In this document: one piece after another, positions 23,004 through 53,778 of the stretch
Position numbering within the stretch: the stretch's first letter is position 1
Layout: each line of letters begins with the position of its first letter
NCBI RefSeq assembly: GCF_045679555.1
Contig: NC_092087.1
Coordinates: 89,418,920-89,482,919 of the forward strand
Reading direction: 5' to 3'
Length of the DNA stretch: 64,000 bases
DNA from: Salvelinus alpinus
Lineage: Eukaryota; Chordata; Actinopteri; Salmoniformes; Salmonidae
The notes under the pieces: model-generated
Databases searched by the model: none
Seen by the model: the letters and a program-made list of their open reading frames with translations, nothing else
What the model was told of the DNA's origin: nothing
Translations under genes and position numbers: made by a program

Positions 23004-23464
23004 AACGAATGAGAGACTTCAGAACAACCAATCAACCAATGGGAGTTCTCAGGGCAGAGCTTCGGAACCACAGCTCATCTCAACTCACCCAATCAGGGGA
23101 GAGGAGCCGGAGGAGAACCAGGAAGCCGGGGTTGGAATGGACTGTGGGAGGGAGGGGGGAGGAAGGAAGAGGGGAGGGAAGGGGGGAATTGTTTCTGAAA
23201 AGGTCAAAGAAAGAATCACCTGAACGTCAAGCAATCATCGCACCTTCACCATCGCTAACCATATCTCTGAGAGAGAGAGTATAGACAGAGACGTATACAG
23301 GACTTATGGGTAGTTGTGATACGTTTCTCAGTTGGAATCGGACCGTATCAAGCTGTCACGTGTCAGGTGTCACCATGGCAACATGGAGTTATTTACAGAT
23401 TTGAAATGATGGAAAAACAACAAGGTAGTTCCCTAAGATTCAGACATACTATGGTTATGTAGCA

Positions 23465-23637
23465 CAGGAGGCTGGTGGCATCTTAATTGGGGAGGATGGG
23501 CTGATAGTAATGGCTGCATGGAATTAAATGGAATGGAATCGAACACATCAAACACGTGGTTTCCATGTGTTTAATAACATTCCATTCACTCCATTCCAGC
23601 CACTATTATGAGCCGTCCTCCCCTCACCAGCCTCCTG
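23465..23637. mobile_element. hairpin MITE (copy 2)
   Basis: Second assembly copy of the element at 12260-12432. Confidence 0.72.
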
Positions 23638-24590
23638 CGATACGTAGGAAGGTTACACTAAGGTACATGAGTATTACATGTATGTTCATCAAATCACAAA
23701 CTGTGTATATTGTATAAGATGGTTGTACCTATTTAGTGACAATGGGGCAAAGCTACCTTGTTTAAAGGTACACTCAGTAAGATGGCATTGGCATATATTT
23801 TCATACAAAAAATGAGGACCTAAGGCTCTTTACCAAATATGATACAACATAAATATACACATTAAACACAAAATATGTATACACACATTAGAATACAAGA
23901 ACAGTCGTGGGAAGCACAAATAAAACATCACAAATCACCCAGAAAAACGGTTACATTCATCCACAAATAAAACCCCAATCAATACTTTAAATTGCCCGAA
24001 CGGCACCAGAACATCAAGATGAAATGTATTTTGAATTTTGTTCCAGCAATACGGTGCATTAAAAACGAAAAGCAGATTTACCTAGCTTGCTGGAGACTCG
24101 TGGAACCTCAAGAGTTAACCAAGCCTGTGAACGGGTTAAGTAACTCAGGTGTTAGATAAGACGGAAGTTTATGAAGTAGGGCCTTGTAAACAACAAGGGT
24201 GTCTTCCTGCTTGCAGACATTTTGAATTCTGTTTATATCTGTGTATGTGTATGTTATATGGCTGAGTCTACCTTTTAAGTTGTCTATTGTCTTCTCAATC
24301 TCAGTCATGATCTTATAAGATAGTATAACAGACGCATGGAAACGTATGAAATTGGATTCGCATTTATTGTTGTCCGTTTTTGTCTGTCAAAAGTTCAACT
24401 CAAGTCAACTATTTCTGGAGGAGTTTTATACGCACAAAGGCTGTCATCTTGTACGTTTTCTTTCTAAAGACAATCATCTCGGTTGTCCATTTTCCATCAA
24501 CGGGATGCCCTCCATTGAAAAACCATTGGCTCAAGCCATAGTTTTCTCACGCAAACTTTCTGTCGGGCCACAGCCTTAGTAATTGATCAG

Positions 24591-24672
24591 GGCCCGGTTT
24601 CCCAAAAGCATCTTGAGGCTAAGTTTATCTTAGAACTGTAGGATCCTTGAGATGTTTTCGGGAAACCGGGCC
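24591..24672. mobile_element. small hairpin element (copy 2)
   Basis: Second assembly copy of 13381-13463, with GGCCCGG in place of GGACCCGG at its left end. Confidence 0.62.
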
Positions 24673-25193
24673 TTGGTAGATTCTCTCGTCCTCTTGCCTG
24701 TTGTCCATCCATCATCAAATCAGATCACCTACTTCCTTTAAAAACTATCCTTCATGTGCTTTCATATATCTACTTCACAAATGCAGTATTTATGCAATAC
24801 AAATGCAGTATTCGCTGTAAAAAAAAAAAAAAGTGTGTTTTTTGTTATATGGAAATTACATTGACAAGTATTTTTCATGGTGCTAACGTTTAGCCTTTAA
24901 AAAAAATCTATATTGTAATGTTTTGCAAATGTTGTTTAATATGACCTCTCTAGAGTATTGTCCTGTAGGTTTGTAATTTATACTTTAATATTATGTACTT
25001 TTGACTTAAAACGTTTTGTCCCTTTTGTAGTTGTGTTTTTCATAAGGTTGCAAAATTCTGGTAACTTTCCCACGAGTCCCAGGTTCTCCAGCAACCCCGG
25101 TTGGAAGATTCCTGGAATCAAGAAGTAATAAGCAGGAAATCTGGGAAATATAGGAATCCTACAACCGGGAATTTTGGAAAAGTTACCAGATTT

Positions 25194-26098
25194 TTTTATT
25201 TGTTTTTGCAACGCTAGTTTTGTATTGTTTATGTTTAATTACGATAAATCCTATAGTTGCTGTCATCAGTCTGTTTTAACACCAGTGAACCTCATCATAC
25301 AGGTAGATATATTGTGACCGTTGCACATAGGGCTCTGGTTAAAAGTAGTGCACTATGTTTTGGGAATAGGGTGCCATTTGGAAGGCACAGTGGTTGTACC
25401 TAATAAGTAGTGCACCTGATACTTGGCAATGGTGGAGAACAATAAACATCAGATTTCCAAACGAAATGGCTCTTTTGGTACCTGGTCATTTGAGTGTATA
25501 ACATTTGATGATTAATACTATCATTAGCTATATAAATGTACATTTAAACTCCTCATAATAAACCGTGAGAAACCTTTCATTCGTTCAAAAAGAGCCGTGT
25601 GGATATAGAGCCTTGACCTCCATCCTAACCTAGGGAACATAGAGGCTTTACTGCCGTTTCCAACCTCAGACACACTGGGACCTGTCCGCTTTTACTCAAC
25701 CAATTAGGGCACGCACTCAATATGCTGCTTATTTTAGCTGCGGCATGCTGAGATGAGTGTGTTTAAGTTTTAGTCAGTGTCTAACTATAGCTGAAATGCT
25801 GTAGTCAGAAAAGGCTTATTTAGGCCATATTCAAATAAACAACCGCCAGAGGCTAAGAATACACATCAGGCCTCCCGTGTATTCAACAAGCCCCAGATCT
25901 GATTCATATTCATTCAGCACCAAAACGGAAGAAAACAGACCGAAATAGTGAGGCGCAAACTGAACTTGTCCAATGAGGAATCTACATCGTTGATTTCCGT
26001 TGCAAAACGTTATGCACTAATGAATACGACCCTGGTCATTACATTAATTGGAGAAGCATCACAAAGGATATTGACTGGCAGAGCAACGTGAGTCCGAT
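25194..26098. other. intergenic, repeat-derived, no gene seen (copy 2)
   Basis: Matches 14006-14910. Nothing coding was recognised. Confidence 0.45.
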
Positions 26099-26104
26099 TC
26101 AACC

Positions 26105-26600
26105 TCCTCTCCTTCCTATTGCTTTCTCTTTCCCTCCTCCTATTCCCTCTCCTCCCAGTCTTCCTCTCCCGTCCCCCATCACCTCCTCCTCCTCCCTCTC
26201 CTCCCAGTCTTCCTCTTCCTGTCCCCCATCACCTCCTCCTCCTCCTATTCCCTCTCCTCCCAGTCTTCCTCTTCCTGTCCCCCATCACCTCCTCCTCCTC
26301 CTATTCCCTCTCCTCCCAGTCTTCCTCTTCCTGTCCCCCATCACCTCCTCCTCCTCCTATTCCCTCTCCTCCCAGTCTTCCTCTCCCGTCCCCCATCACC
26401 TCCTCCTCCTCCTATTCCCTCTCCTCCCAGTCTTCCTCTTCCTGTCCCCCATCACCTCCTCCTCCTCCTATTCCCTCTCCTCCCAGTCTTCCTCTTCCCG
26501 TCCCCCATCACCTCCTCCTCCTCCTATTCCCTCTCCTCCCAGTCTTCCTCTTCCCGTCCCCCATCACCTCCTCCTCCTCCTATTCCCTCTCCTTTTCTCT
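26105..26600. repeat. C/T-rich 56-bp minisatellite (copy 2)
   Basis: Matches 14917-15412. Confidence 0.9.
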
Positions 26601-27487
26601 TCGAGGTGATTGATTAGGATCACCATGGCGACAGCTAGTCTTACTGGGGTCCGACACAACGAAAAAAGACATTACAGATAAAATACATTACAATTTACAT
26701 ACATAAATCCTCATCTTAGCAGTATTAGGGATCTCTCACCAGAAACGTCATGACTCCGCGCACTACACTATATGGGCACTAGTCAAAGGTAGCGCACACC
26801 ATAGGGAATAGGGTGACATTTGGGACTAGTCGTCCTCTTCCTCCCTCCAGTCTTAAACACATGGTTGACACTGTGGTTAAACGGTTGCTTGGTAACTACT
26901 GTGTGTTCCAACCTACCAACCTCCACACCATGACACGTGGGCATTGGGTTGGCATGACAGCTGGCATCTCTCCCTATAAAGACCTCCACCACGTATGTGT
27001 GTCTGTGGTTCTCAAGACTGAAGATGAAAGTGTGGATTGGGACGAGCCCGAAGCAGCCCGCCTGGAGGGCCCGTTAGACTGGCACATTGGGGCTAGTGTG
27101 TGATTGCCAAGCTGGCAGCCCCGTGGCACGTTACCTCCTCATAAAGCCTAAAGCTCTGATATTATCATGGTCTGACCACAGATCTCACATCACGCTATGG
27201 CAGGGCTGGGTGGGTGGCTGGGTGAGTGGGTGGGTGTGCAAGTGTGTGTCATAGTGGCTGTTTTCTTCAGTTCTATGTTTATTCTCTTGTTCAGTTTCCA
27301 TAGTGTTTCTGGCTTACAGACGGACTCGGCATCACTGTCGGGGGTCCATAGGGCTGGGATTCAATCCCATCGCGCTTTTTCATCTATGCACCTTTTAAAG
27401 GGCAATGTTCAACCAATGACAGGAGTTGACAGGAGTTGGAATGGAATTGCTCCCAACTCAAACAATAAAATACGCACAAACAGACAG

Positions 27488-27810
27488 GCAGCAAGGAGAG
27501 AGAGAGAGAGGCAGCAAGGAGAGAGAGAGACAGGCAGCAAGGAGCGAGAGAGAGGCAGCAAGGAGCGAGAGAGAGGCAGCAAGGAGCGAGAGAGAGGCAG
27601 CAAGGAGAGAGAGAGAGGCAGCAAGGAGAGAGAGGCAGCAAGGAGAGAGAGAGGCAGCAAGGAGCGAGAGAGAGTCAGCAAGGAGAGAGAGAGGCAGCAA
27701 GGAGCAAGAGAGAGAGAGCGAGAGGCAGCAAGGAGCGAGAGAGAGGCAGCAAGGAGCGAGAGGCAGCAAGGAGCGAGAGGCAGCAAGGAGAGAGAGGCAG
27801 CAAGGAGCGA
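27488..27810. repeat. GGCAGCAAGGAGAGAG minisatellite (copy 2)
   Basis: Matches 16300-16622. Confidence 0.9.
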
Positions 27811-27812
27811 GT

Positions 27813-28160
27813 AATATGGCCAAATGTATGACCATATTAGAGACACATATTTCCTTCAGATTACACAGATCCACAAAGAATTCGAAAACAAACCCAGATG
27901 TGACCTGTTGCCACAAGAAAAGGGCAACCAATGAAGAACAAACACCATTGCAACTACACCCCATATTTATGTTGATTAATTTTCCCTTTTGTACTTTAAC
28001 TATTTGAAATGTCTTTATTGTTTTGGAACTTATGTGAGTGTAATGTTTACTGTTAATTTATTATTGTTAATTTCACTTTCGTTTATTATCTACTTCACTT
28101 GCTTTGCAAATGTTAACATATGTTTCCCATGCCAATAAAGCCCCTTGAATTGAAATTGAG
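27813..28160 (+). mobile_element. short LINE 3' fragment (copy 2)
   Basis: Matches 16625-16972, with the same internal deletion, so it is not an independent insertion. Confidence 0.83.
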
Positions 28161-28838
28161 AGGCAACAAGCAGAGAGGCAGGACGGAGAGAGAGAGAGAG
28201 AGAGGCAGGGCGCAGAGAGAGAGAGAGGCAGGGCAGAGAGAGAGAGGCAGGATGGAGAGAGAGAGAGAGGCAGGGCGGAGAGAGAGAGGCAGGGCGGAGA
28301 GAGAGAGAGAGAGAGAGGCAGGGCGGAGAGAGAGAGAGAGAGGCAGGGCGGAGAGAGAGAGAGGCAGGGCAGAGAGAGAGAGGCAGGGCAGAGAGAGAGA
28401 GAGAGGGGCAGGGCGGAGAGAGAGAGGGGCAGGGCGGAGAGAGAGAGAGAGAGGCAGGGCGGAGAGAGAGAGAGAGGCAGGGCAGAGAGAGAGAGGCAGG
28501 GCAGAGAGAGAGAGAGAGGGGCAGGGCGGAGAGAGAGAGGGGCAGTGCGGAGAGAGAGAGGGGCAGGGCGGAGAGAGAGAGAGGCAGGGCGGAGAGAGAG
28601 AGAGGCAGGGCGGAGAGAGAGAGAGGCAGGGCGGAGAGAGAGAGAGGCAGGGTGGAGAGAGAGAGGCAGGGCGGAGAGAGAGAGAGGCAGGGCGGAGAGA
28701 GAGAGAGGCAGGGCGGAGAGAGAGAGAGGCAGGGCGGAGAGAGAGAGGCAGGGCGGAGAGAGAGAGAGGCAGGGCGGAGAGAGAGAGAGGCAGGGCGGAG
28801 AGAGAGAGAGAGGCAGGGCGGAGAGAGAGAGAAGCAGG
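28161..28838. repeat. GGCAGGGCGGAGAGAG minisatellite (copy 2)
   Basis: Matches 16973-17650. Confidence 0.9.
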
Positions 28839-29072
28839 ACGAAGAGTTTAAAAATGATTTATTAAACCACCAATAAGAGAAAAACAGTGACAAACCCTGT
28901 TCACTGAACAATAGGAAAAGAAAATACATTGTTTTTACAAAAACATTTTTACAAACGTTAGGGTGCAACGGAGACGTCATCATAATGTTATTTGGTGTAT
29001 GGGTCCTCTCTCGTCATTATTAAGCCGTTAGATAGCTGGGCCCCGATGTCTCATTCGTCTCAGGGTACAAGT

Positions 29073-29152
29073 GTTGATCTAGGATCAGTTTTGCCTTTTA
29101 GAACACAATGAATAAGATTATATGGACAGGTTGGGTCCTGGTCCTAGATCAG
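29073..29152. mobile_element. hairpin repeat with TGATCTAGGATCAG ends (copy 2)
   Basis: Matches 17886-17965. Confidence 0.58.
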
Positions 29153-29365
29153 CTCTCCTACTCAGACGCTTGACACACTGCCCCTAAACAGTGTGCTTTA
29201 ACACGAGCAGAAACTGGGGGAGGATGATTCAAGATACACTTCCTGACTGAGATTATTTTTTTATAAGATTAATACATGTAACATAAATTAGGTCATAATT
29301 AGCTCATCCCCATCAGCTGGTAATAAAACAATATAAAAAGTAAATAAAAACAGAATAGGAGGGTA

Positions 29366-29528
29366 TCAGGGTTGGGGTCAGTTTCATTTGAATTCCTGTC
29401 AATTCAGGAAGTACAGCGAAATTCCAATTCCACCTCTCCTCAATGCTTTTCAATGAGGATCATGTGGAATTGGAATGCGATTCAGTTTCTGAACTGACTG
29501 GAATCTAAATGGGACTGACCCCAACCCT
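29366..29528. mobile_element. hAT-like MITE (copy 2)
   Basis: Matches 18179-18341, including TIRs and flanking 8-bp duplication. Confidence 0.78.
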
Positions 29529-29627
29529 GGAGGGTACATCACCTTACTGTTTAACTGTCCTGTCTAGCATCCGCTGGTGGTTATGGACAACATCACATCT
29601 TACACAGGGCCAACAGTGTGCTGTATG

Positions 29628-29744
29628 TGTGCAGGGTTTTGTTCCAGCCCACCACTAAAAAAACACATGAAACTATTCTTCATGAATTAGTTGAATCAGC
29701 ACAGCAGGTGTTTTAGTGCTGGGCGGGTGCAAAACCCCGCAACA
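29628..29744. mobile_element. inverted-repeat element (copy 2)
   Basis: Matches 18441-18557. Confidence 0.58.
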
Positions 29745-29918
29745 CATCCCTGTACAATACGCTCATCCATAATAACCCTGGCTACTCTGCATGGGAGCCT
29801 CTGAACACATACTAGATTCTCCCCCCTTTACGTTGTATGGACCAGGGTTGTATTCATTAGTGCACACCGTAGCAAAACATTTTGAAACGGAAATCCAAAA
29901 CAAGCGTTCAGGTAGACC

Positions 29919-30257
29919 CCATATGACCCCTAACCTCCATATGACCCCCTAACCTCCATATGACCCCCTAACCTCCATATGACCCCTAACCTCCATATGA
30001 CCCCCTAACCTCCATATGACCCCCTAACCTCCATATGACCCCTAACCGCCATATGACCCCTAACCTCCATATGACCCCCTAACCTCCATATGACCCCTAA
30101 TCTCCATATGACCCCTAACCTCCATATGACCACTAACCTCCATATGACCCCTAACCTCCATTTGACCCCTAACCTCCATATGACCCCTAACCTCCATATG
30201 ACCCCCTAACCTCCATATGACCCCCTAACCTCCATATGACCCCCTAACCTCCATATG
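29919..30257. repeat. 17/18-bp CCATATGACCCC minisatellite (copy 2)
   Basis: Matches 18732-19070. Confidence 0.9.
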
Positions 30258-30381
30258 ACTCTGTTATCAATGTTAGTAGTGATGATTAATCTAAAGCTGA
30301 CCAGGTTTCAAGAGAAAAACTTCTGCCAACAAACTCTGGGCTTTGGCTGAGTTCAGTTCTGTTCAGTCCAGTGTGGCTTCA

Positions 30382-30619
30382 GTGGGGGGGGGGGGTGGGG
30401 GACAGAGGTGTGTCTAGTCCCTACGGTGAAGGGAGGATGGGATGGAGGACAGAGGGAACAGAGGTGTGTCTAGTCCCTACGGTGAAGGGAGGATGGGATG
30501 GAGGACAGAGGGAACAGAGGTGTGTCTAGTCCCTACGGTGAAGGGAGGATGGGATGGAGGACAGAGGGAACAGAGGTGTGTCTAGTCCCTACGGTGAAGG
30601 GAGGATGGGATGGAGGGCA
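30382..30619. repeat. 56-bp minisatellite in the r3hcc1l 3' flank (copy 2)
   Basis: Matches 19195-19432 apart from the adjacent G-run length. Confidence 0.86.
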
Positions 30620-30644
30620 GAAGCCAGGAAGTGGTTCCTCTCCG

Positions 30645-41937
<11,293 letters not shown>

Positions 41938-41949
41938 ACAACTGTCCTA

Positions 41950-43377
41950 CATGGAAGAGAAAGGAGGAAGAACAAATCATTAAGGATTCATCCCAAATGG
42001 CACCCATTATACCTATGAAAGGTTCATTGAGTAGCTAGGCCCCTCTCTCCAATTCTCTTTAGTTAAGTCGCATAAGCACCCTCCGTCATTTAATAGCTAG
42101 CACGCATGCGCCATGGTACTTAGAACCATTCAAACTGTATGTACAAATCTTACACAACTATACTGTACTAAATTAAAAACAAGTCCAAACTGGTTAACTA
42201 CATTCTCTGCTAATTCGTTGTCAGTAACGGGGTGTTTGAGTGATAAATTAGACTTGGCTGCGTTATGCAGCAGTATGCATCCAGTTTAACTAGCAATAAC
42301 CCGAATACACCTAACACATAATGCACTGTAGAGCAAGACATTCTATACAATTATTTCCTTAAAATCTTAAACGTATAAGCATTAGTAAAATACCTTAATC
42401 TGTAGTTTATCACTTGGCTAGATATCAACCGAACAACAAACCGCCGGATGTTTAGAATTAGAAGGGGAAAAAACATACTGTCGCATGTATATGACGTAGT
42501 ACTAAAATTGCTGCTGGTAGTTGTAGTTCTGTTGAAAAAAGACAAGTCATTGGTCGAACCGCTGAATATTAAAAGTATTCGTTCCACCCTGATTGGATAA
42601 CCACTTACACAAGTGCTTGCGTAAAGCAACAACATCGAAATTGTATAAGGCAATTTACACAACGATTAGAATACAGTATCCTTTTCTCATCCGAGTCCTT
42701 CCACAACTGGAGTCCTGCTGAAAACTGATATAAGGTAAGATTTATGTGCAGAGTTTGAATGTAATTATCTCTTCTTCTCCCAAACGAATAAACAGCAGCA
42801 CACCCTTATACAGTAGGTCCATGTTCTGAAATAAGTGTTAATCTCAGTATTACTGTTGTGATTACAGTATTGCATAACTAACGACATAATAATAGTAGTA
42901 GAATTAAAAATGTTGCAGGTGCATGCAAAACTCATGACGTAATCTTATGCAAGAGATATTCACTGCACGTATGGTTTTTCTCTATGATAGTCCATTGCAT
43001 ATTTATGGTAAGTCTTCCCTTTTGTACACTGGTACACACAATTTATTTTCTATAGGTAATTGTCATATTAGGCTCTTTTGGACAGGGGTAAATAGGAATT
43101 TAGCAGTTTGAGGCTGTTGAGTCTATGATGTAATGATATAAATTATGCACTGTAGACTCGTTGTTGTTATTGTTCAGTGTGCTGCCTGCTATACCTGCTC
43201 TCACCAACCTATATTCTGCAGTAGCCTATACTATGCTATGCATGCCCTATGATTCTAATGTTGATCTCAAAATATGGTGTTTAAAACCATGTATTAACAT
43301 AGTGGTCTAAGGTTACATATAAACACCCTGTAACTTTTTGAATATTTAACTAAAAGCCCGTTTGGTGTCTGTTGCAG
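41950..43377. promoter_or_regulatory. shared head-to-head promoter region of r3hcc1l and crtac1
   Basis: The coding starts of the two genes are 1.5 kb apart and diverge. On the minus strand, 42527-42511 reads ACTACAACTACCAGCAG, close to the ZNF143-type promoter word. A TGACGTA half CRE lies at 42492-42498 and an inverted CCAAT (ATTGG) near 42592-42596. A likely crtac1 5'-UTR exon ends at 42734 before GTAAGA, with the acceptor TTGCAG at 43372-43377. The transcription start sites are inferred, not seen. Confidence 0.5.
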
Positions 43378-43422
43378 AGTTGGGGAATTTGGATCAATTC
43401 CATCTCTATTCAGATTGTTGTG

Positions 43423-51651
<8,229 letters not shown>

Positions 51652-52482
51652 ATGGAGATATGAGGCTAAGGGCCTCTCAGTCACATGCCTCCATGGGGAT
51701 TGCTTGACTGAGTCCCAAATGGTAGCCTGGTCAATCCCTATATAGTGCACTACTTTTGACCACAGCCCTGGTCAATCCCTATATAGTGCACTACTTTTGA
51801 CCACAGCCCTGGTCAATCCCTATATAGTGCACTACTTTTGACCACAGCCCTGGTCAATCCCTATATAGTGCACTACTTTTGACCACAGCCCTTCCATGGA
51901 CTCCAATGATGCTCCAGGAGTGTCAAGGTCCTACCGGATGAACTTTGACATGTATGCTGCTAGAGGGAGTGACCCTTGACACCTCGACACTGGACAACTA
52001 TGCACTTCCTTTTTTGGGGGGGGGGTCGGCATGCTCAGTTGGACCAAATAATAAGACGTTTGGCAATCATTATCTGTGATGGTCTGGAGAATCAGAAAGT
52101 GAATGGGATGTTTAGGCATGTTGTCTGTAACAGTTTGAGAACTGTGTGATACTGAATGTAATGTCGGAAACCCAGATCTAAAATCTCACATAATTGCATC
52201 AGATGCTTGATTAGGTTCTGGGGAGAGAGAAGATACTTACGAGACTAGAGAAGTCAATTCAACGTCTATTCCACTGAGATGACATGGATTTCAAAACCAG
52301 TGGTGCCCAGTGGGTATTTTCCTTGACCGTGAAAAAGAATGACATTCATGTTAAAATGGAGCGATGGAAGAGCAGCAGTTATTTATTAAAGTTCTTCTGA
52401 TCATGAGTATCAAACAACAACAAGCATTATGAAGGTTCCAGTTCTCTACTTTTGCATAAACATGTCCCAGATTTAAATAAAA
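51652..52482 (+). other. crtac1: crtac1 3' UTR and polyadenylation signal, with a 41-bp tandem repeat
   Basis: 51725-51895 has four units of GGTCAATCCCTATATAGTGC plus ACTACTTTTGACCACAGCCCT, a common fish repeat locally amplified. The AATAAA at 52477-52482 is a plausible polyadenylation signal, about 0.8 kb after the stop. Confidence 0.55.
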
Positions 52483-53340
52483 AGGCCAGACACTTCACAT
52501 CAGGAAATAATTACATGTTGGCAGTTTATGGTTCTTTGGAGGAGGGTTTGTGTAGCAGAAAAGGAAGGAAGTGTTTGTGCGCGTGCAGGAAGAATTGTTC
52601 ATTACTTTATTTTACAGAGTCCTGGTGCAGGCTTTTGTTCCAGACCAGCACTAAAACACCAGGACTGAAGAACACTGTTACAGGATGCTACATCGTCTAT
52701 ACAGGTAGCTGTGTATTTGCATAATCATGATCTAGGAGAGCTGGTGGTTCAAGACAAGAGGTTAGCTGGGTTGTGGAGTGTTTGATACCAAGCTGCATTA
52801 TGACACTGACCAGTGGATGGTACCAGAGCCATTTATAGAGGCTAACATTTATGTCTCTGGATGGAACTAGCTACATTCTTCTGTTTGCTACTTTCAGCCC
52901 ATCCATGTGGTTCACATCTCCGCTGAGCTGTGTAGTACTACATCCCAAATGGATCCCTATTCCCTATGTAGTGCACTACTAGAGCCCAGGTCAGAATTAG
53001 TGCACTATATAGGGAATAGGGTCCCATTTGGGCCGCACCCTAGATCTCCTACAGTACATGTCTGGGTCGTGGGCCTATTCACAAGACGCCAAGCGGCAGA
53101 AAACAAACTGGAACAGTAGAGGGACTACCTGAAACTTGTCCAATAAGAACTGTTTTCCCTGGTTAAAACGTTTCACTACGATGTGCACGAATGAATACAG
53201 GCAGGCAGGTGGGTGTGTAGTAGTCCATCACGGTTCCATGTCAACTGACAGCCTATTCCCTATCTCGTACACTACTATCCTCCATACAGTGCACTACTTT
53301 TAACCAGAGCCCCAAACTAGTGCACTATAGGAGATAAGTT
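52483..53340. other. region between convergent crtac1 and golga7b 3' ends
   Basis: Contains a half copy of the GCAGG(C/G)TTTTGTTCCAG repeat at 52627, and GTGCACTA/GGGAATAGGGT repeat fragments at 52940-53035 and 53270-53330. Possible minus-strand AATAAA signals for golga7b lie near 52382 and 52600. No gene seen. Confidence 0.5.
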
Positions 53341-53760
53341 TGTTACGGTCAGGGCCGTTGTGGTTCAGTTGCGATCGAGTGTTCGGTCGGTTAGCTCAAG
53401 TTTGTTACGGTCAGGGCCGTTGTGGTTGCGGTAGGTGAGGCATACCCAGTCCAACAAGCACTGCTGTCGGGGTGGTTCTCTAAGGGACCAGGGTTGTAGA
53501 GCTCCAGGGATCAGGGGGGTAGAGGTGCCGTGGACCCAGTCACCGAACACTGCTGTCGGGGTGGTTCTCTAAGGGACCAGGGTTGTAGAGCTCCAGGGAT
53601 CAGGGGGGTAGAGGTGCCGTGGACCCAGTCACCGAACACTGCTGTCGGGGTGGTTCTCTAAGGGACCAGGGTTGTAGAGCTCCAGGGATCAGGGGGGTAG
53701 AGGTGCCGTGGACCCAGTCGCTGAACACCGCGGTTGTGTGTAGCGTTCCAGGGACCGGGG
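53341..53760 (-). repeat. 89-bp minisatellite in the golga7b 3' UTR, related to the end of the coding exon
   Basis: GACCC landmarks occur at 53533, 53622 and 53711, 89 bp apart, with an earlier diverged unit at 53443. Each unit contains CCCAGTCACCGAACACTGCT, which resembles CCCGGTCACCGAGCACTGCT at 53774-53793. The latter holds the golga7b stop codon and last codons. Confidence 0.85.
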
Positions 53761-53778
53761 GGGGTGACATGTACCCGG

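Noticed and set aside
43372-43422. Upstream start for crtac1
   Set aside because: The frame can be extended only to a TTG, and a splice acceptor lies at 43376-43377. The ATG at 43423 gives a proper signal peptide.
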